NCBI RefSeq assembly: GCF_000382125.1
Contig: NZ_KB907553.1
Location: 62,001 to 126,000 of the forward strand
Reading direction: 5' to 3'
From: Eudoraea adriatica DSM 19308
GTDB taxonomy: Bacteria; Bacteroidota; Bacteroidia; Flavobacteriales; Flavobacteriaceae
DNA length: 64,000 nt
A program made the position numbers and the translations under genes. Under the pieces are notes generated by a model. That model saw only the letters and a program-made list of their open reading frames with translations, had not been told where the DNA came from and ran no database searches. Positions 9,520 to 18,714 of this stretch are shown one piece after another. The first letter of the stretch is position 1. Each line of letters starts with the position of its first letter.

Positions 9520-10851
9520 CTATTCATTTTCAGAAAGCGGAACAGGCAAAACATTGTAAATCTGGTCTCCGTCCCTGTCAATTGGCAAGGTGCTGGACAA
9601 TCCATAGCGCCTTAGGTCAAACATTCTATGGTTTTCAGACCACAAAGAATACCTCCTTTGATTCAATAATTCTGTAGTAAGTGCATCGGCTGTTTGTGCT
9701 CCTGCGTAATCCGTGAGAGATGCAGAATTACGAATCGTATTTAAAGCGTCTTCGGCATCCTGAAGATTATTTGCCAAAATACTTGCTTCTGCATATAGCA
9801 GTATCAACTCCTCGTTCCGAAGGATTTCAACATCTGATACATTAGTAGCATATAAACGCGTTTCATGGGTTCCTGTAAGGCCATCCTGGGAGCTGGGATC
9901 CGGCCTTGGTGCAGCCTTGGTTGCTACACGTGTATCGCCTGCCTCAGCCTCATTAATCCAGCTATCATGCACAATAATCTGATCCCCGTTGTTTACATTT
10001 TCCGGGGTAGATGGAACCCTGAAAACCGGATTTGCCTGGTCTCCTCCTCCCAGCCCAAAAATATGGTTGGGACCCAGATCCAAAGCACCGGCAAGATCAA
10101 AATAAGACCCGGTAAGTGCGGTTAATGCAGATGTGCCATCACCCGCATATACAGCTGCCAGAGCGGCTACAGCCCTGTTAAATTCAGTAAAAGTGGCCGG
10201 AGTGTCAAATCCGCTAAACCCGCTACTCAAAGGAAAGGCAAAACTATTCCCTGCACTTGACAGATTTCCCTCAGCTTCGTCTAACAAAGCACGGATTTGT
10301 GCTATTGCCTCGTTAAAATCTAATATTGGGCCCAGATTATCAGGGTCGGCTACATCCAATCTGGCACTGCCATAGGATTTTAAAACCTGGATTAATTCAT
10401 AAGCCTGCATTGTTTTTGCAAACCCAATATATCCATTAGATTCAGCATCTGTAACAAATTCCGTATTAGATGCAGCTTCTATCAACAAATTGGCATTCTT
10501 TGTAGCACGGTAACTACCGTTCCATTGTTGCGTACTGTAAAACGAATTATTGTCTAAACCAATTCCTTCTTTTCCCAGAAGATCTCCGGTATTACGAGGA
10601 TCTGCATCAAATAAATAAAGTTCCCTAGCCATAGTACCACTGGCCGTAACTTCAACACCCAAACCATCTCTGATGGTAGATTCTATTCCTACTACCAGTT
10701 CGTTTAATTGTCCTTTTGAAGCATTTTGTTGCACTCCACTGACACTGGGTCCGTCAGGATCTTGTACTTTATCAATTGAGCATGAGTACACTATTACTAT
10801 AATAGAAAAGGTCCATGCTAACGTAGTTATCTTTTTGATAATATTTTTCAT
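9520..10851 (-). CDS. SusD/RagB-family outer-membrane nutrient-binding lipoprotein
   Basis: Surface lipoprotein that caps a SusC channel and captures the substrate. The lipobox VIVYSC places the acylated Cys at residue 24 of the chosen start. The body is a helical TPR-like fold with the usual SusD features: a C-terminal NTIRNSASL-type helix and LLNQRRYSLWSENHRMFDLRR near the end. The frame also has an ATG at 10875 inside susC, but the ATG at 10851, ten bases after the SusC stop, gives a proper signal peptide and is preferred. Ligand unknown. Confidence 0.88.
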   Translation of the reverse strand: MKNIIKKITTLAWTFSIIVIVYSCSIDKVQDPDGPSVSGVQQNASKGQLNELVVGIESTIRDGLGVEVTASGTMARELYLFDADPRNTGDLLGKEGIGLDNNSFYSTQQWNGSYRATKNANLLIEAASNTEFVTDAESNGYIGFAKTMQAYELIQVLKSYGSARLDVADPDNLGPILDFNEAIAQIRALLDEAEGNLSSAGNSFAFPLSSGFSGFDTPATFTEFNRAVAALAAVYAGDGTSALTALTGSYFDLAGALDLGPNHIFGLGGGDQANPVFRVPSTPENVNNGDQIIVHDSWINEAEAGDTRVATKAAPRPDPSSQDGLTGTHETRLYATNVSDVEILRNEELILLYAEASILANNLQDAEDALNTIRNSASLTDYAGAQTADALTTELLNQRRYSLWSENHRMFDLRRYGLSSTLPIDRDGDQIYNVLPVPLSENE

Positions 10852-10861
10852 CGTCAATTTT

Positions 10862-13792
10862 TTAAAAGTTAACATTCAAGTGAAAGTAGAATTGCCTTGA
10901 ACTGGGAAATGGAGTTACCTCTATTCCACTGGAAAGTCCGGCACCACCATTAACGGATACTTCAGGATCATAACTGCTATAATCCGTTATGGTAAAAATA
11001 TTTCTGCCTGAAAATCCAAATTTAACACCCTCCACGGTTTCACCAAAAATATTGTTCACGATTTGGGTTGGCAATCTATAATAGACTGCGGCTTCCCTCA
11101 AGCGCACATAACCAGCCGGTTCTACAAATCGCAATGCATTGGCAGGTGTCGCCAATCTTGCCTGACCTTCAGCAGTTTCCAGATCCGGGGTTACACCTCC
11201 CAAATCCGTCAGGAAAGTAGAAAGGTTGAGATTCTCACCACCTTGTTTCCATTGAAGAAGAAACAATACATCAAATTGTTTAAACAATGTCAGGTTGTTA
11301 CTGAATGCCATCTGAAAATCCGGCTCAACATTTCCAACTTGTGTTTGAGCACCGTCTATGTTTCCAACCAATTGGGTTACCGGTTTTCCTTCCTCTATAA
11401 AGAAGGTTCCTAAACCAAGTCCAAAACCTGCCCCGGGCTGTGGAAAGGCCGGTACATCTAAACGGGTAATTTCAGATCGGTTCAGATAAAATAGAACCCC
11501 TGTATTCCATCTAACGTTCTGATTGCTCAGAACATCTGCTCTTAAGCCCAATTCTAACCCTTTGTTCCTCAGGTCTGCAAGATTTGTGGTTTCCTGAGTA
11601 AACCCTGTTGAGGCAGGGAGTGCTCTGGTAAGAATTAAATCCTTAACTTGTTTATTATAATAAGTGGCTTCAAAAGTAATGCGGTTTTGGAACAGTCCAA
11701 GATCAAATCCCATTTCGATTTCCTTGGCCGTTTCCGGCTCAACATCCGGGTCACCCTTGGCCGCTAAAACCGATTGTCCTATATTACCGCCAATATTATC
11801 TGCTCCAAAACTGGTAAAAGTGGCTCCAAAACCGGCCGGATTTCCTGTTTCACCATAAGCAATTCTAAGCTTTAACTGGCTTATATCCTCAATACTCCAA
11901 AAATCGAAATTATTAAGGTTTACTGCTAAAGAGGCTTTTGGAAAACCATAGAATTTATTTGGATCTCCATTCCTGCTGGATTTATCCATACGATACCCTA
12001 AAGTGGCAATAAACTGATCCCTGTAGTTTCCTTCCACCTGCGCAAAGAATCCAAAATCCTCCTCTTCTGTCCTGTTCTGATCTACAACCTGGTTTACCGA
12101 TTGATCCACACTTGTTTGACCTGCTGCAAGAAGTGACCCACGGCTATTGACCAAATTCGACTCCTGGCTCAGATACGTTACACCTGCCTGTGTAGTTAAG
12201 CCCAGGTCTCCTCCCATTGCATCATGATCCCATACAGCAATGGCTTGTGCATTATACTGTGTAAAGTTATTCTTTCCTACAGCAACAAAACCACCCTGAC
12301 CACCTATCTGAGCCTGATGTGTTTCGGGAACATAAACATTAGTCTCATTGGCCAAATAATCCAGTCCGCCGCTTAAAACTAATTTTACACGGTTTACATC
12401 GGTCGTTAAGATATTGGTATTTAAGGCCAGTCCCTGAACTATACGATTGTTAGTATCATCATTTCTGGCATTGTCTCTTACAAAAATTGGATTCCCCGGA
12501 TAATTGGGATTATTCGGATAGTTGCCATTAGCATCAGGAAACAAATTATTCCATGGCCTGGTGAACGCCAAAGTATAACCATAACTAAGTCCGCCTTCGT
12601 TCTCGTTACCGGTAAAACTCCGACTGGAATTACTTCTGGTGTAATTCGTAGTAGAGGTAAAATCAAAAACATCAGAAATTTTGTGTTCTATATTTGTACG
12701 CAGTGAAAGACGGTCAAACCCGGTATTTTTGATAATACCATCCTCGTCTCTGTAGGCACCTCCAACATAGAATTTGGTTTTTTCATTTCCTCCGGTCGCA
12801 TTCAACCTTGTTTCTGTAATAAGACCTGTTTCCCCATAAATAATGTCTTCAAAATTATAAAGGCTGCCCCGTTCGGCAATTGTTGCATCGTATTTGGCTC
12901 TCTCGCCGGCGTCAAATGTCGCCTCCACGGAATCTCCGGTCCAGGGTCTTATCCCCAGAGGGTTCGCAATTTTATTACTGCCTAAATCCTGGCTAAAACT
13001 GATTTTGGTTTTCCCGATTTTACCTCGTTTTGTAGTAATTATGATTACCCCTGCATTTCCTCTCTGTCCATAAATTGCCGCTGCAGAAGATCCTTTTAAA
13101 ACTTCGACATTCTGAATATCATTTGGATCCAGATCCGCCAAACGGTTGCTGGAGTTTTCTTCATTTTCCCTGTTTGCCCCTGAGGCAAACCTTAAACCGG
13201 AGGGCACCTCCACATTGTTATAGTAAACGCCGTCTACTATTATCAGAGGCTGGTTGTTTCCATTGATGGAAGAAACACCTCTGAGTCTTAAGGCAAAACC
13301 ACCACCGGGAGCTCCCGAAGATGCAGTTATATTAACGCCCGGCACTTTTCCATATAGAGCCCCATCTACCGTAGACTGGCTTGTTGTGCCCACCAATTCC
13401 TGTGATGAAACTGTGGAAACCGCATTCGCCAAATTTTCTCGTTTTACGGATGTTGCCAAACCGGTAATAACAACCTCGTCCAGCCCGGTTGCAGATTCAG
13501 CTAAAACGACATCCAATGTTGTTGCATCCGTAACCCTAATTTCCCTGGTTTCAAATCCCAGAGAGGAAAAAACCAGGATTGCCGGGAAACTGCTGACGGT
13601 AATTTCATATTTTCCATCAAAGTCGCTCGTAGTCCCCGTATTGGTCCCTTTTATTACAACATTTACCCCGGGTAAGGGTGATCCATCCAGTTCATCCTGG
13701 ATATATCCACTGACAGTTGCCTGCGAAAATGCCAGGAATGGCAGCGCAAGAAAAAGCCACAGGAATACCTTGTTAAGTACAGTTTTTTTCAT
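10862..13792 (-). CDS. SusC/RagA-family TonB-linked outer-membrane protein
   Basis: TonB-dependent outer-membrane importer of 976 residues. It has a signal peptide (1-23), a carboxypeptidase-like regulatory domain (about 26-105), a TonB-box-like LDEVVITG near 107, a plug domain with the SusC signature (LRGVSSINGNNQPLIIVDG) near 165-185, then a 22-strand barrel ending in FHLNVNF. It forms an operon with the SusD gene. No glycoside hydrolase, peptidase or sigma/anti-sigma pair is adjacent, so the substrate cannot be read from context. Confidence 0.92.
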   Translation of the reverse strand: MKKTVLNKVFLWLFLALPFLAFSQATVSGYIQDELDGSPLPGVNVVIKGTNTGTTSDFDGKYEITVSSFPAILVFSSLGFETREIRVTDATTLDVVLAESATGLDEVVITGLATSVKRENLANAVSTVSSQELVGTTSQSTVDGALYGKVPGVNITASSGAPGGGFALRLRGVSSINGNNQPLIIVDGVYYNNVEVPSGLRFASGANRENEENSSNRLADLDPNDIQNVEVLKGSSAAAIYGQRGNAGVIIITTKRGKIGKTKISFSQDLGSNKIANPLGIRPWTGDSVEATFDAGERAKYDATIAERGSLYNFEDIIYGETGLITETRLNATGGNEKTKFYVGGAYRDEDGIIKNTGFDRLSLRTNIEHKISDVFDFTSTTNYTRSNSSRSFTGNENEGGLSYGYTLAFTRPWNNLFPDANGNYPNNPNYPGNPIFVRDNARNDDTNNRIVQGLALNTNILTTDVNRVKLVLSGGLDYLANETNVYVPETHQAQIGGQGGFVAVGKNNFTQYNAQAIAVWDHDAMGGDLGLTTQAGVTYLSQESNLVNSRGSLLAAGQTSVDQSVNQVVDQNRTEEEDFGFFAQVEGNYRDQFIATLGYRMDKSSRNGDPNKFYGFPKASLAVNLNNFDFWSIEDISQLKLRIAYGETGNPAGFGATFTSFGADNIGGNIGQSVLAAKGDPDVEPETAKEIEMGFDLGLFQNRITFEATYYNKQVKDLILTRALPASTGFTQETTNLADLRNKGLELGLRADVLSNQNVRWNTGVLFYLNRSEITRLDVPAFPQPGAGFGLGLGTFFIEEGKPVTQLVGNIDGAQTQVGNVEPDFQMAFSNNLTLFKQFDVLFLLQWKQGGENLNLSTFLTDLGGVTPDLETAEGQARLATPANALRFVEPAGYVRLREAAVYYRLPTQIVNNIFGETVEGVKFGFSGRNIFTITDYSSYDPEVSVNGGAGLSSGIEVTPFPSSRQFYFHLNVNF

Positions 13793-13951
13793 GTTTGGTA
13801 GTATTTAGTTAGCTAATATTCTTTCCAAGGTAATGAAGAAAAGGTGTAATCAAAATTAATTTTAAGTTTTTTTTAACATAATTGCCCTTGCAATAATGAA
13901 GAATATGAGAGAAAACATGTTCAAGGAGTATGGCTTACAAGCATATCTTCT

Positions 13952-13959
13952 TACATTTG
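13952..13959 (+). promoter_or_regulatory. candidate -7 box of aspS
   Basis: TACATTTG matches the Bacteroidota TAnnTTTG -7 element, 25 bases before the aspS ATG, in the divergent region between susC and aspS. A matching -33 element was not clear. Confidence 0.4.
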
Positions 13960-13984
13960 CGGCGATAAAAACAAGGCACTTAAA

Positions 13985-15739
13985 ATGTACAGGAATCATA
14001 CTTGTGGTGAATTAAGGTCATCACACATCAATAAAGAAGTTACGCTGTCTGGTTGGGTACAGAAAACAAGGGACAAAGGGTTTGTGGTCTGGGTAGACCT
14101 CAGAGATCGGTATGGCATTACCCAATTGGTTTTTGATGAAGAAAGGAGTGATCCTGAAATATTTGAAAAAGCCAGGGCTTTAGGTCGTGAATTTGTTTTA
14201 CAGGTACGGGGAACTGTTATTGAAAGAACTTCTAAAAACCCGAATCTCCCAACCGGCGATATCGAAATATTAGTTACAGAACTCAATGTCCTGAACGAAT
14301 CATTGGTACCTCCGTTTACTATTGAAGATAAAACGGATGGTGGTGAGGATCTAAGAATGAAATATCGCTATCTGGATATTCGAAGAAATCCGGTTAAGGA
14401 AAATCTTATTTTTCGAAGTAAAGTAACCCTGGAGGTCAGGAATTATCTTACCCATCAAGGCTTTATAGAAGTAGAAACCCCATATTTAATAAAATCTACC
14501 CCGGAAGGGGCCCGGGATTTTGTTGTGCCGAGCAGGATGAATGAGGGCCAGTTTTATGCATTGCCCCAATCTCCCCAAACTTTTAAACAGCTGCTCATGG
14601 TTGGCGGGCTGGATAAGTATTTTCAGATTGTAAAATGTTTCAGGGACGAGGATTTGCGTGCAGACAGGCAACCTGAATTTACGCAGATAGATTGTGAAAT
14701 GGCTTTTGTGGAACAGGATGATATTTTAAATGCTTTTGAAGGACTTACGCGGCATTTGCTTCGTGAAATAAATGGCGTTGACACCGGAGAATTCCCCAGG
14801 CTGACTTATGATGAGGCCATGCAAAAATATGGCAACGACAAACCGGATATCCGGTTCGGAATGGAATTTGGCGAATTAAATGATATCGCGCAAAACAGAG
14901 ATTTCAATGTTTTTAATTCTGCTGAATTGGTTGTCGGGTTAGCGGTACCAGGTGCTGCATCCTATACCAGAAAGGAAATAGATCTTTTGATAGAATGGAT
15001 GCGCCGTCCGCAGATAGGAGCAAAAGGCATGGTGTATGTTAAATGCAATGAAGACGGAAGTTATAAATCTTCTGTCGACAAATTCTACGAACAGGAAGAC
15101 CTTTCCAATTGGGCGCAACGTACCGGTGCAAAACCGGGAGATCTTATATTTATCCTGTCGGGAAATGCAAATGAAACAAGAACTCAGTTAAGTGCATTGC
15201 GCATGGAAATGGCAGGACGCCTGGGACTTAGAAATCCGAAAGAATTTGCTCCATTGTGGGTTGTAGATTTTCCATTACTGGAGTTGGATGAAGAAACTGG
15301 CAATTACCATGCCATGCATCACCCATTTACTTCCCCCAAGCCGGGGCAGCTGGAATTGCTTGAAACCGATCCGGCTGCAGTAAGAGCTAATGCCTATGAT
15401 TTGGTTTTAAATGGAAATGAAATTGGTGGTGGATCCATACGAATTCATGATAAAGAAACACAGGCCACCATGTTCAGACATCTGGGTTTTAGCCCGGAAG
15501 AAGCCAAAGAACAATTCGGCTTTTTAATGGATGCTTTCCAGTACGGCGCACCACCACATGGTGGTATTGCATTTGGCCTGGACCGGCTGGTGGCTATTCT
15601 TGGAGGACAGGAGACTATCCGGGATTTTATTGCATTTCCAAAAAACAATAGCGGAAGGGATGTCATGATAGATGCTCCTGCTTTTATTGCTGAGGAGCAA
15701 TTGAAGGAGCTAAATTTAAAATTAGATATTCAATCTTAG
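13985..15739 (+). CDS. aspS: aspartyl-tRNA synthetase
   Basis: Cytosolic class II synthetase that charges tRNA-Asp. The N-terminal OB-fold anticodon-binding domain (about 1-105) is followed by the catalytic core with motif 2 ([14 protein letters not shown], near 219-232) and motif 3 ([15 protein letters not shown], near 530-545). The bacterial GAD insertion domain is present between them. The length of 584 residues equals that of typical bacterial AspRS. Single gene between the SusC promoter region and the CLC gene. Confidence 0.97.
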   Translation: MYRNHTCGELRSSHINKEVTLSGWVQKTRDKGFVVWVDLRDRYGITQLVFDEERSDPEIFEKARALGREFVLQVRGTVIERTSKNPNLPTGDIEILVTELNVLNESLVPPFTIEDKTDGGEDLRMKYRYLDIRRNPVKENLIFRSKVTLEVRNYLTHQGFIEVETPYLIKSTPEGARDFVVPSRMNEGQFYALPQSPQTFKQLLMVGGLDKYFQIVKCFRDEDLRADRQPEFTQIDCEMAFVEQDDILNAFEGLTRHLLREINGVDTGEFPRLTYDEAMQKYGNDKPDIRFGMEFGELNDIAQNRDFNVFNSAELVVGLAVPGAASYTRKEIDLLIEWMRRPQIGAKGMVYVKCNEDGSYKSSVDKFYEQEDLSNWAQRTGAKPGDLIFILSGNANETRTQLSALRMEMAGRLGLRNPKEFAPLWVVDFPLLELDEETGNYHAMHHPFTSPKPGQLELLETDPAAVRANAYDLVLNGNEIGGGSIRIHDKETQATMFRHLGFSPEEAKEQFGFLMDAFQYGAPPHGGIAFGLDRLVAILGGQETIRDFIAFPKNNSGRDVMIDAPAFIAEEQLKELNLKLDIQS

Positions 15740-15795
15740 CATAAAGCCCCCTTAAAAGTGGCATTTTTTAATACCTTTAAACGTATAATCTAATA

Positions 15796-17592
15796 ATGCC
15801 CAACCTAATTACACGCTTGTTTACAAGGTTTCTTAAATGGAGGTATAAACATATTTCCAATAAAACCTTTACGCAGCTGATGAGTGTGGTTGTTGGATTT
15901 TTGGCCGGCCTTGCAGCGGTTACCCTAAAAAACATTACCTACTTTATAGAATCCCTTCTGGAAAAGGGAATCGTTTTTTCAAACAATCAACTCTATTTTA
16001 TCACGCCAATTATTGGCCTTACCCTTGTTTATCTCTATGTAAAGTTTGTGCATAAAGAAAAATTGGAGCACGCCATTTCCTCTATACTTTTTGCCTTGTC
16101 TAAAAAGAAAGGAATTATTGGGGTAAAGAAAATATATTTACCCCTGGTTACAGCCCCGTTGACCGTCGGTTTTGGGGGTTCAGTGGGTCTTTTAGGCCCT
16201 GCGGTTGCATCCGGAGCGGCCATAAGTTCAAATGTTGCAAGGTTATTACATATTAATGCCAAAACAAGGTCCCTTCTTATAGCCTGTGCTTCTGCCGGAG
16301 CCATTTCCTCTATATTCCAATCTCCCATAGCAGCCATAATTTTTGCCGTAGAAGTTTTTAGCCTTGATCTGACCATGATCTCAATGCTCCCATTATTACT
16401 GGCTTCCATTTCTGGTGTTCTGACCTCTTATTTTTTTCTTGGTGATGAATCGCTATTTAGTTATTCAATAACTGAAAAGTTTGAAATAAAAGATACCTTT
16501 TTCTATATCGTTTTAGGTGTAGGCACGGCTTTCGCATCTATTTATTTTACAAAGATGTATTTTGGAATACTGGCTTTCTTTGAAAGATTCAAAAGTCCAA
16601 AATACAAACTCCTGGTCGGGGGGTTAGCCATTGGAATTATGCTCTATTTCATTCCCCCGCTCTATGGGGAAGGTTTTGGTTTTATAAATAATTTGCTGCA
16701 TGGTGAACATGCTATTGCTTTGGGTAAAACACCTTTCGATAGCTATACAAATAACATATGGGTAGTGATAGCCCTTCTGTTTGGCATTACAATTTTTAAA
16801 GCTGTGGCAATGACTACTACTTTTGCGGCAGGTGGTTCCGGAGGTATATTTATCCCTACGATGGTTATGGGAAGTGCTTTGGGCAATGTTGTTGCCAAAG
16901 TAATAAATAACCTGGGGCTGGGGCTTTCTGTAAATGAAAGTAATTTTACCCTGATTGGAATGGCAGGTCTTATTGCGGGCGTGCTTCAGGCTCCTTTAAC
17001 CGCCATCTTTTTAATTGCTGAAATAACCGGGGGCTATGAGCTTTTTGTTCCCCTGATGATTACATCGGCAATATCTTTTCTTCTGACAAAAAATGCAATT
17101 GATTATACCATATACACCCGGGAATTAGCGGAACAGGACGCACTTATTACACATGACAAAGATCAGGCTGTTCTTACTTTAATGCAACTCGATGAGATCA
17201 TTGAACGGAATTTTAAAACCATCCGGCAGGATATGACATTGGGTGAGCTTGTCCATAAAACAGTTGCAAAATCTACAAGGAATATTTTTCCGGTAATAGA
17301 CGCAAAGGATGCGCTTGTTGGGATCGTATCCTTAGATGACATTCGTGAATTTATGTTCGACACATCAATGTATAACAAAATAACGGTCGAATCCTTTATG
17401 CACAACGCGCCAGAGCTTATATTCTATGAAACGGACTCCATGAAGAAGGTAATGCAGAAATTCCAGGATAGCAACGCGTGGAACCTTCCTGTCATAAAAA
17501 ATGGAAAATATTCAGGATTTATTTCAAAATCCAAGTTGCTGACCGCATATAGAAGGAAGTTGATTAACTTTACTCAGGAAGATGCGAATTAG
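15796..17592 (+). CDS. CLC-family chloride channel/transporter with two CBS domains
   Basis: Inner-membrane CLC protein of 598 residues: about eleven helices (30-440) and a C-terminal CBS pair (about 465-590). The filter region reads GLLGP (131-135) where transporters have GxEGP, so Leu133 replaces the gating glutamate. Val187 occupies the position of the internal proton glutamate (FAVEV for FxIEE). The GGIFIP motif and the filter tyrosine (GGYEL) are kept. By analogy with animal CLC channels this suggests passive chloride conduction and not proton-coupled exchange; that is inference. The last eleven bases overlap the next gene. Confidence 0.9.
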   Translation: MPNLITRLFTRFLKWRYKHISNKTFTQLMSVVVGFLAGLAAVTLKNITYFIESLLEKGIVFSNNQLYFITPIIGLTLVYLYVKFVHKEKLEHAISSILFALSKKKGIIGVKKIYLPLVTAPLTVGFGGSVGLLGPAVASGAAISSNVARLLHINAKTRSLLIACASAGAISSIFQSPIAAIIFAVEVFSLDLTMISMLPLLLASISGVLTSYFFLGDESLFSYSITEKFEIKDTFFYIVLGVGTAFASIYFTKMYFGILAFFERFKSPKYKLLVGGLAIGIMLYFIPPLYGEGFGFINNLLHGEHAIALGKTPFDSYTNNIWVVIALLFGITIFKAVAMTTTFAAGGSGGIFIPTMVMGSALGNVVAKVINNLGLGLSVNESNFTLIGMAGLIAGVLQAPLTAIFLIAEITGGYELFVPLMITSAISFLLTKNAIDYTIYTRELAEQDALITHDKDQAVLTLMQLDEIIERNFKTIRQDMTLGELVHKTVAKSTRNIFPVIDAKDALVGIVSLDDIREFMFDTSMYNKITVESFMHNAPELIFYETDSMKKVMQKFQDSNAWNLPVIKNGKYSGFISKSKLLTAYRRKLINFTQEDAN

Positions 17593-17845
17593 ACTCAAAC
17601 ATATTGTACTTATAATTGTTTTGGCTTCGCTGGGAGCAATCATTTATGGCTTCACACTTGGGGAAGAGCAATCCCAAATTGCCAATAAATTTATAGGTTT
17701 TGGCACCGTTGGATTATTTTTAATAGCTATGCCCCTATTTCTTATAAAGGAGAGCAAAAGCAGGAAAGTAAAGGACTATATGCTCACCGAAGAAAATATT
17801 CGCAAAATGCAAGGTAAAGCTCCCAAAAAGACTGAAAATCAATAA
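17582..17845 (+). CDS. small two-helix membrane protein, unknown function
   Basis: The 87-residue protein has two hydrophobic segments (about 6-24 and 39-56) and a basic, charged C-terminal tail, so both termini are probably on the same side of the membrane. It overlaps the end of the CLC gene by eleven bases in another frame, which argues for co-translation and perhaps a shared role. I do not recognise a family. Confidence 0.7.
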   Translation: MRIRLKHIVLIIVLASLGAIIYGFTLGEEQSQIANKFIGFGTVGLFLIAMPLFLIKESKSRKVKDYMLTEENIRKMQGKAPKKTENQ

Positions 17846-17892
17846 ATTTGGTCAAATTTTACCTTTTCTTTAAAGAGGTCTGCCCAAAAAAT

Positions 17893-17906
17893 CATACTTT
17901 CGTATG
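17893..17906 (+). other. small hairpin before the cold-shock gene
   Basis: CATAC and GTATG pair around a four-base loop and are followed after three bases by a T-rich run. It could end the CLC transcript or form part of the cold-shock mRNA leader; the stem is short. Confidence 0.35.
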
Positions 17907-17935
17907 GTAATTTTTTTATTTTAATACTTATTTTA

Positions 17936-18130
17936 ATGACAGGAACTGTAAAATTTTTCAATGAATCCAAAGGATACGGGTTTATTACCAACGACGACAC
18001 CGGGAAAGACATCTTTGTTCATGCAACAGCATTGAACGGAGTGGAACTAAACGAAGGCGACAAAGTAGAATACCAAGAAGAAGAAGGTAGAAAGGGCATG
18101 GTTGCGGCACAAGTGCAAGTAATCGGATAA
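17936..18130 (+). CDS. cold-shock domain protein (CspA family)
   Basis: Single-stranded nucleic-acid-binding protein of 64 residues, one OB fold. RNP1 (KGYGFI, residues 13-18) and RNP2 (DIFVH, 27-31) are intact. It acts as an RNA chaperone in the cytosol. It is a single gene between an upstream hairpin and a strong downstream terminator; the AT-rich leader may regulate it, but no defined cold-shock box was recognised. Confidence 0.95.
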   Translation: MTGTVKFFNESKGYGFITNDDTGKDIFVHATALNGVELNEGDKVEYQEEEGRKGMVAAQVQVIG

Positions 18131-18154
18131 CAATATTTTATTTTGAATTGAACC

Positions 18155-18185
18155 ATCCCCGATATAGTATCGGGGATTTTTTTTT
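18155..18185. terminator. intrinsic terminator
   Basis: A ten-base perfect stem (ATCCCCGATA with TATCGGGGAT), a three-base loop and a run of T residues follow the cold-shock gene. The tadA gene converges on it from the other side. Confidence 0.9.
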
Positions 18186-18189
18186 GCCT

Positions 18190-18645
18190 TTAATTTAAAC
18201 TTCGTTTCTGAATAAAAAATCGTTTTAAAAGTTCTGAACACTCCTCTTCCAAAACACCTCCGCTTATAGTTGCTTTAGGATGCAATTGCCCTCCCATAGC
18301 AGAAAACCCTCTTTGCGGGTCATAGGCACCAAAAACAATTTTTGAAATTTGACTCCAAAAAAGTGCTCCAGCGCACATTTGGCATGGTTCCAGAGTAACA
18401 TATAAGGTACAGTTACGCAGGTATTTCCCTCCCAGAAAATTAGCTGCCGCGGTTATTGCCTGCATTTCTGCATGCGCAGTCACATCGTGAAGTTGCTCGG
18501 TTAAATTATGTGCCCTTGCAATTATTCTATCCTTTACTACAATTATAGCCCCAATGGGTACCTCTCCTTTCTCAAAAGCAGTCTCTGCTTCCTGTAATGC
18601 CTTTTTCATAAAATAGGCGTCGTCGTATGTAAGATCAAAAGACAT
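18190..18645 (-). CDS. tadA: tRNA-specific adenosine deaminase
   Basis: Deaminates the wobble adenosine of tRNA to inosine. The 151-residue cytidine-deaminase-fold protein shows the zinc site: HAE (His and catalytic Glu) and PCQMC (two Cys). The frame extends upstream to 18702, but the ATG at 18645 starts the conserved MSFDLTYDD region and the upstream part looks like promoter DNA, so the shorter start is used. It is transcribed divergently from dxs. Confidence 0.92.
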   Translation of the reverse strand: MSFDLTYDDAYFMKKALQEAETAFEKGEVPIGAIIVVKDRIIARAHNLTEQLHDVTAHAEMQAITAAANFLGGKYLRNCTLYVTLEPCQMCAGALFWSQISKIVFGAYDPQRGFSAMGGQLHPKATISGGVLEEECSELLKRFFIQKRSLN

Positions 18646-18697
18646 AATAGTACAATAATAGGTATAGATCTGGTTATAACAAAAAAATGAATTAATG

Positions 18698-18705
18698 TAC
18701 ATTTG
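18698..18705 (+). promoter_or_regulatory. candidate -7 box of dxs
   Basis: TACATTTG fits the TAnnTTTG consensus and lies nine bases before the dxs ATG, which would give an almost leaderless message. No clear -33 partner. Confidence 0.35.
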
Positions 18706-18714
18706 CTACTTCTT

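Noticed and set aside
13254-13808. 184-codon frame antisense to the start of susC
   Set aside because: Shadow of the SusC gene; low-complexity Ser/Pro/Val composition and no domain.
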